Assembly (NCBI GenBank): GCA_007571275.1
Contig: RKRS01000237.1
Span: 1-18,792, forward strand
DNA length: 18,792 nucleotides
Direction of reading: 5' to 3'
Source of the DNA: Dehalococcoidia bacterium
Lineage (GTDB): Bacteria; Chloroflexota; Dehalococcoidia; Bin125
Shown here: piece after piece, positions 15,501-18,792 of the stretch
Layout of the letters: the number at the start of each line of letters is the position of its first letter
How positions within the stretch are numbered: position 1 is the stretch's first letter
The notes under the pieces: generated by a model
Seen by the model: the letters and a program-made list of their open reading frames with translations, nothing else
Database searches by the model: none
Told to the model about the DNA's origin: nothing
Translations under genes and position numbers: made by a program

Positions 15501-15527
15501 AGGCCGCCTACTCAGGCGGCCTTCTTT
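15501..15527 (+). terminator. Rho-independent terminator
   Basis: AGGCCGCC (15501-15508) and GGCGGCCT (15515-15522) form a perfect 8-bp stem with loop TACTCA, followed by TTCTTT. It closes the zinc-ribbon gene and separates it from the next transcription unit, which must have its own promoter or receive readthrough. Confidence 0.87.
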
Positions 15528-15563
15528 GTGCCCATAAGAGGCCACACACGAACGGAGAGCCTG

Positions 15564-16022
15564 ATGACTGCAACCCGAATAACCAGATCTGAAGCCACGC
15601 TGGAGGAACTCGTCGATCGGCTGATAGACGCGGTCTTTGGCGAACAGCCAACAACCCCCGCCGTAGCGTCTGGGACTGGCCCGTCGCTGGCCCGGACGAT
15701 CCATGACGCGCGCCGTCTCGCACGCGCGGGCAACCTCGATGCCGCGCTCGGGCGATTCACTGAACTCGACCGCTCGGCAGCGACTGACTGCGATCTCGGT
15801 TGGGCCTACACCGAGTTCCTTCAGCTCGCCCGACGCCGATTCGCCGCTGAAGAGGCGCTGCTCTACAGACCTGCGAGCGGGCGCGCCGCGATCATGACGC
15901 CGCACCGCGAGGGACTGCTGGAGGTACGAGCGGTGCTCGGTCTGCGCTGGCGAGCAGGCAAGGTCGTCTCGCGGCGTAGCCTGCGCGGCCTCAGGCGGCT
16001 CGGCAACGGCGGCCCATCATGA
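15564..16022 (+). CDS. Small hypothetical protein preceding the primase
   Basis: ATG 15564 is preceded by CGGAG at six bases; the longer open frame upstream merely runs through the terminator and is not real. The product has 152 residues, is soluble, and is rich in Arg and Ala. Its middle (HDARRLARAGNLDAALGRFT) looks like one TPR-type helix-turn-helix unit, and the C terminus is strongly basic (LRWRAGKVVSRRSLRGLRRL). Its stop overlaps the primase start as ATGA, so the two are co-translated, suggesting a shared task in DNA replication or transfer. No family is recognised. Confidence 0.74.
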   Translation: MTATRITRSEATLEELVDRLIDAVFGEQPTTPAVASGTGPSLARTIHDARRLARAGNLDAALGRFTELDRSAATDCDLGWAYTEFLQLARRRFAAEEALLYRPASGRAAIMTPHREGLLEVRAVLGLRWRAGKVVSRRSLRGLRRLGNGGPS

Positions 16023-17071
16023 CCGCCGCACAGACAAGCGTCGATATCCCCGCGCTCAAGGCTCGCCATCCGCTTGGCGACGTCGTCGAAGCGCTCGGCG
16101 TCAGTCTGCGCGGCCGCGGCCGGGTACGGCAGGGCCTGTGTCCCTTCCATGAGGAACGCGAGGGCAGCTTCACCGTCTATGCCGACTCGCAGCGCTGGTA
16201 CTGCTTCGGCTGCGGGTTGGGCGGCGACGTCCTGGACTTCATTCAGCGGCTGGACGAGTTGAGCCTTTCGGAGGCGATCCGCCGGCTCGACGCGAGCACT
16301 GGAACGGTCTCCGCGACAACGGCCAAGCGGTCGGCTCTTCAGAGGTCGCGTCCACCTCCCTCTGCGACCAGAGACTCAGCGCTACTGACCACGGCGATGC
16401 AGTTCTACGCCGCGCAGCTGCGGCGCTCGTCCGAAGCGGGCCGCTACCTCGCGGCGCGCGGCATCGGCCCGGAAGCCGCGCGACGTCTCTGTCTCGGGTT
16501 CGCGCCGGGCTCCGGACTCCGCGACCACCTGCGGGCGCTGCAGTTCGGCCAAGGGCGGCTCCAGACCAGTGGTCTGTTCGGTGAACGCGGTGAGCGGTTC
16601 GACGGGATGATCGTCGTCCCCGAGATCGCCGCGGGGCGTGTTCGCTGGCTTGGCGGTCGAGCGATCCGATCCGGTGCGCAGCAGCGGTTCCAGGCGCTGC
16701 CCGGTGCCAAGCCGTTGCTCGGCCTCCGGGGGCTACCGACGCCAGCGCCCTGGATTGTCCTCACCGAGGGTTTGTTCGACTGGCTCGTGCTGGCCGCCTG
16801 GGATATGCCCGCCTGTGCCGCGCTCGGGACGCAGGGCATGGAGAAGCTCGCCGACGCCCTTCGGGGGCAACCACGTGTCTTCCTCGCCTTCGATTCGGAC
16901 GGGCCTGGACGAGCGGCCGCGGCTCAACTGGTCGAACTGCTCGGGCCGCAGCGCACCGCAGTCGTGGAGCTGCCCCAAGGCATCAGCGACGTCGCCGACC
17001 TTGGTCGTCGTCCGCAGGGACGCGCCAGCTTCCTCACGCAGCTGCAACAGGCGGCGCGTCGGGCTGGGTAG
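16019..17071 (+). CDS. Short DnaG-type DNA primase (CHC2 zinc finger + Toprim)
   Basis: Primases make RNA primers; element-borne versions can prime the transferred strand in the recipient. The 350-residue protein has a CHC2 zinc finger (C41-P-F-H44, then C62-F-G-C65, with YCFGCGLGGDVLDFI), a helical linker (about 80-145), the DnaG core (RGIGPEAARRLCLGFAPGSG, then FDGMIVVPEI and GRAI), and a Toprim domain with E250 in VLTEGLFD and the D292-S-D294 pair in LAFDSDGPGR. All metal-binding catalytic residues expected of the family are visible. It lacks the C-terminal helicase-binding domain of chromosomal DnaG (about 600 residues), as is usual for mobile-element primases. Its start overlaps the previous stop. 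No full helicase is seen nearby. Confidence 0.93.
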   Translation: MTAAQTSVDIPALKARHPLGDVVEALGVSLRGRGRVRQGLCPFHEEREGSFTVYADSQRWYCFGCGLGGDVLDFIQRLDELSLSEAIRRLDASTGTVSATTAKRSALQRSRPPPSATRDSALLTTAMQFYAAQLRRSSEAGRYLAARGIGPEAARRLCLGFAPGSGLRDHLRALQFGQGRLQTSGLFGERGERFDGMIVVPEIAAGRVRWLGGRAIRSGAQQRFQALPGAKPLLGLRGLPTPAPWIVLTEGLFDWLVLAAWDMPACAALGTQGMEKLADALRGQPRVFLAFDSDGPGRAAAAQLVELLGPQRTAVVELPQGISDVADLGRRPQGRASFLTQLQQAARRAG

Positions 17072-17145
17072 TCCTGCCTGGCAGACAACTCACGCCAATC
17101 CCCCCATTTCGTGAACGAAAGGAACGCCCGTTGACCACTGCCTGA

Positions 17146-17190
17146 CCGGGTCTCCGCACCCGGCAAACGGCTGTTACTCACTGACAGCCG
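17146..17190 (+). repeat. Two consecutive hairpins in the rad52-like leader
   Basis: CCGGGT (17146-17151) pairs with ACCCGG (17158-17163). Five bases later CGGCTGT (17168-17174) pairs with ACAGCCG (17184-17190). Both stems are perfect and neither is followed by a T-run. They lie 31-75 nt before the start of the Rad52-family gene, in a 149-nt spacer after the primase. They could be an mRNA processing or control element. Confidence 0.42.
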
Positions 17191-17220
17191 CACCCACAGT
17201 TGAGATAGAAGGAGTACGAG

Positions 17221-18087
17221 ATGAGAAACGGAACCCAGAACAACGGAACCGTCCCGCACACGGACACCGACCGTCCCGCGCCGGGGGGCGCCGGACCGGA
17301 TCTGAGCTGGGACGCACTCCCGCCCGTCATCAGCCGAGCGCTGGCCCAACCGCTCGCCCCGCACCTGGTCTCGCAGCGCTCGGGTCGCGGTGGACGCAGT
17401 TTCCACTACCTCGAGGGTCACACCGCGATTGACCAGGCTAACCAGGTCTTCGGCTACGGCGGATGGGGCTACGAGCTGGTCGGCGATGTCGCGCTGCACC
17501 AAATCGAGTCGACCGACCACCGCAGCGGCGAGATTCGGCGCAGCCTGGCCTACTCGGCCACGGTTCGGGTCAGCGTGCCCGGCGCGCTTCCGCGTACCGA
17601 CGTTGGCTTTCAGCCCGTCACCGACGAGTCTGCGGATGGCCACGAGACCGCCTACAAGGGCGCGGTCACGGACGCGCTCAAGCGCGCCCTGCGTAGCTTC
17701 GGTGACCGCTTCGGCAACGGCCTCTACGGCGATCCGCCGACCACTCGGCGCTCAACGACGCGGACAGAACGACCGTCCGTCACTCCGCCGTCCGCGGCTC
17801 CACGATCGTCCGCCGACGAACACCGGCCACGCACCCAGACGCAGCGACCGAATGCGGAGTCGGCAGAGACATCGGCTGAGCCGAGTCAGGATCGGGACGC
17901 TCGCAACCTCCGCGCACAGCTGATCGATCTCTGCGGCCAGCAGGGCTTCTCGGAGGAGCAGGTTCGCGCCGCGGTGCGCAAGCGAACCGGACGCGAGTTG
18001 GCCGCGCTCGGCCCAGCTGAACTCAACCCCCTGATCGCCTCCGCCGCTGAGAAGCTGCAGCGGGTGCAGGACGTGCAGACGGGCTAA
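17221..18087 (+). CDS. Rad52/Rad22-family single-strand annealing protein
   Basis: Rad52-type proteins form rings that anneal complementary single strands; phages and conjugative elements use them for RecA-independent recombination. AAGGAG lies six bases before ATG 17221. After a disordered head, the annealing core (about 30-170) shows HYLEGHTAIDQANQVFGYGG, WGYEL and, after a beta region, ETAYKGAVTDALKRALRSFG then FGNGLYG, which are the two strongest signatures of the family. A Thr/Arg/Pro-rich linker (about 172-228) leads to a helical C-terminal domain (LRAQLIDLCGQQGFSEEQVR), possibly for protein contact. The 288-residue length is normal. A strong terminator follows; the downstream nuclease is in the same orientation. 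The MRN start resembles that of the gene at 14935. Confidence 0.88.
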   Translation: MRNGTQNNGTVPHTDTDRPAPGGAGPDLSWDALPPVISRALAQPLAPHLVSQRSGRGGRSFHYLEGHTAIDQANQVFGYGGWGYELVGDVALHQIESTDHRSGEIRRSLAYSATVRVSVPGALPRTDVGFQPVTDESADGHETAYKGAVTDALKRALRSFGDRFGNGLYGDPPTTRRSTTRTERPSVTPPSAAPRSSADEHRPRTQTQRPNAESAETSAEPSQDRDARNLRAQLIDLCGQQGFSEEQVRAAVRKRTGRELAALGPAELNPLIASAAEKLQRVQDVQTG

Positions 18088-18115
18088 TCGCCCCTCGCAC
18101 ACTTACCAACACCAT

Positions 18116-18148
18116 GGGGCAGTCTCCATCGCGGAGGCTGCCCCGTTT
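18116..18148 (+). terminator. Rho-independent terminator
   Basis: GGGGCAGTCTCC (18116-18127) and GGAGGCTGCCCC (18133-18144) form a 12-bp stem with one G-U pair and loop ATCGC, followed by GTTT and CC. The stem is strong and the T-run short, so termination may be partial. It closes the annealing-protein unit, 33 nt before the nuclease gene. Confidence 0.76.
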
Positions 18149-18180
18149 CCATTGCACCAAATCACAGGAAGGACCTGAGA

Positions 18181-18792
18181 TGACCACAATGTTGAACCCC
18201 GCGGAGAACGCCTACCGCCGCCCCGCGGCGCGACTTGAGGACGGGCGGCTAGAGGTTCGCGCCTCCGCCCTGGGCCGCTGCCGCCGCGCACTCTGGTACA
18301 CGGCCACGTCTCACCCGATCAGCAATCCCCCGGCGCCCGAGTCGCTGACCGTGCTGGAGGCGGGCAATGCGCTCGAGCCAGTCGTCGTCCGCGCGATGCA
18401 GCGGGCGGGCTGGACGCTGCAACCCGTCGACCGCGATGCACCTGCCTCGATCTCGGTTGAGGCAGGGCCATCCCTGACCGTGACCGGGCACCCGGACGCG
18501 ATCGGTTCGCTCCCTCCCCAGGGTAGGACCGGTGTCGCAGTCGAACGTCTGCTCTTCGGTAGTCACGAGACCACCGAAGACGGCGACGATGTCGTGATCG
18601 AGATCAAGACCCGTGGGCCTGAAGCATTCAAGCGCTGGCGCACGCTGGGCGCCGAACGTAGCCATCCCGACGCTGTCGCCCAGGCTGCCTGCTACACGCT
18701 GGGCCTGTTCGCCGAGTTCCGCAACGCCGTGATCGCCACCCTTGACACGGGCGCTCGCCAGTGGGACTACGAGCTGCTCCCCGCCGCCCGAG
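18181..18792 (+). CDS. RecB/Cas4-like PD-(D/E)XK nuclease (3'-truncated by window)
   Basis: AAGGA lies six bases before ATG 18181, and the frame is open for 204 codons to the window edge. Core nuclease residues are visible in order: an acidic residue in GNALEP (E65), D106 in VTGHPDAIG, E141-I-K143 in DDVVIEIKTRG, and the Q168-x3-Y172 motif in QAACYTLGLF typical of RecB-type exonucleases. An early Cys (C34, in SALGRCRRALWY) is where Cas4 and AddB nucleases place the first ligand of a 4Fe-4S cluster; the other three would lie beyond the window. Next to a Rad52-type annealing protein it most likely trims DNA ends to give the single strands for annealing, like a Red/RecET exonuclease. No Cas genes or CRISPR were seen. 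Confidence 0.82.

Noticed and set aside
17108..17119. TTCGT-GA-ACGAA small inverted repeat after the primase
   Set aside because: A 5-bp stem without T-run is too weak to call a terminator or operator.
1..18792. CRISPR arrays, tRNA or rRNA genes, insertion-sequence ends, integrase or attachment sites
   Set aside because: I looked for regular repeat-spacer spacing, tRNA arms, transposase motifs and tyrosine or serine recombinase signatures and saw none. The Cas4-like nuclease therefore has no CRISPR context here.

Overview
The window looks like part of a mobile conjugative element (an ICE or a plasmid; no integrase, tRNA junction or ends are visible to decide) from a GC-rich, probably monoderm bacterium. 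Several clues point to Chloroflexota, most likely Thermomicrobia-like. The transfer operon has no VirB7/9/10-type outer-membrane core. It carries PrgI, T4SS_pilin-like and Replic_Relax proteins. A perfect Gram-positive-type LexA box sits on its promoter. The taxon is an inference from family resemblance, not a search result.

Layout. (1) 1-2110, plus strand: a decayed defence or accessory patch. It holds the 3' end of an unknown gene, a collapsed relic of a Swt1-HEPN/DUF499-type ATPase (116-874), an intact 246-residue protein of unknown family, and a PIN/VapC toxin pseudogene that overlaps it by one base. (2) 12670-2111, minus strand: one tightly packed conjugation operon. In transcription order it encodes a single-pass anchored protein, a VirB6/TrbL-like channel protein, a pilin-like protein, a PrgI protein with a large extracellular domain, a second small VirB2-like protein, the VirB4 ATPase, a VirD4/TraG-type coupling protein, and a tandem-duplicated replication-relaxation protein. 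Most junctions are ATGA, GTGA or TGATG overlaps. (3) 12671-13006: a divergent control region with a LexA box on the operon's -10, hairpins, and a perfect palindrome with 10-bp arms. (4) 13007-14934, plus strand: a helix-turn-helix/coiled-coil protein, then a 1.1-kb spacer with the fused remains of a Phd-VapC module and an iteron-like tandem repeat. (5) 14935-18792, plus strand: a DNA-processing block with a zinc-ribbon membrane protein, a small hypothetical protein, a short DnaG-type primase, a Rad52-family annealing protein, and the start of a RecB-like nuclease. Two good Rho-independent terminators punctuate it.

How the parts may work together. The minus operon would nick, couple and move DNA. 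The plus block would prime the complementary strand and recombine or anneal incoming single strands. The LexA box suggests that transfer is released by DNA damage. Two operon genes (PrgI and coupling protein) are each broken by a single-base frameshift in a C homopolymer, while everything around them looks intact. Sequencing error, fresh mutation and ribosomal slippage all remain possible. The toxin and defence relics, by contrast, show real deletions.
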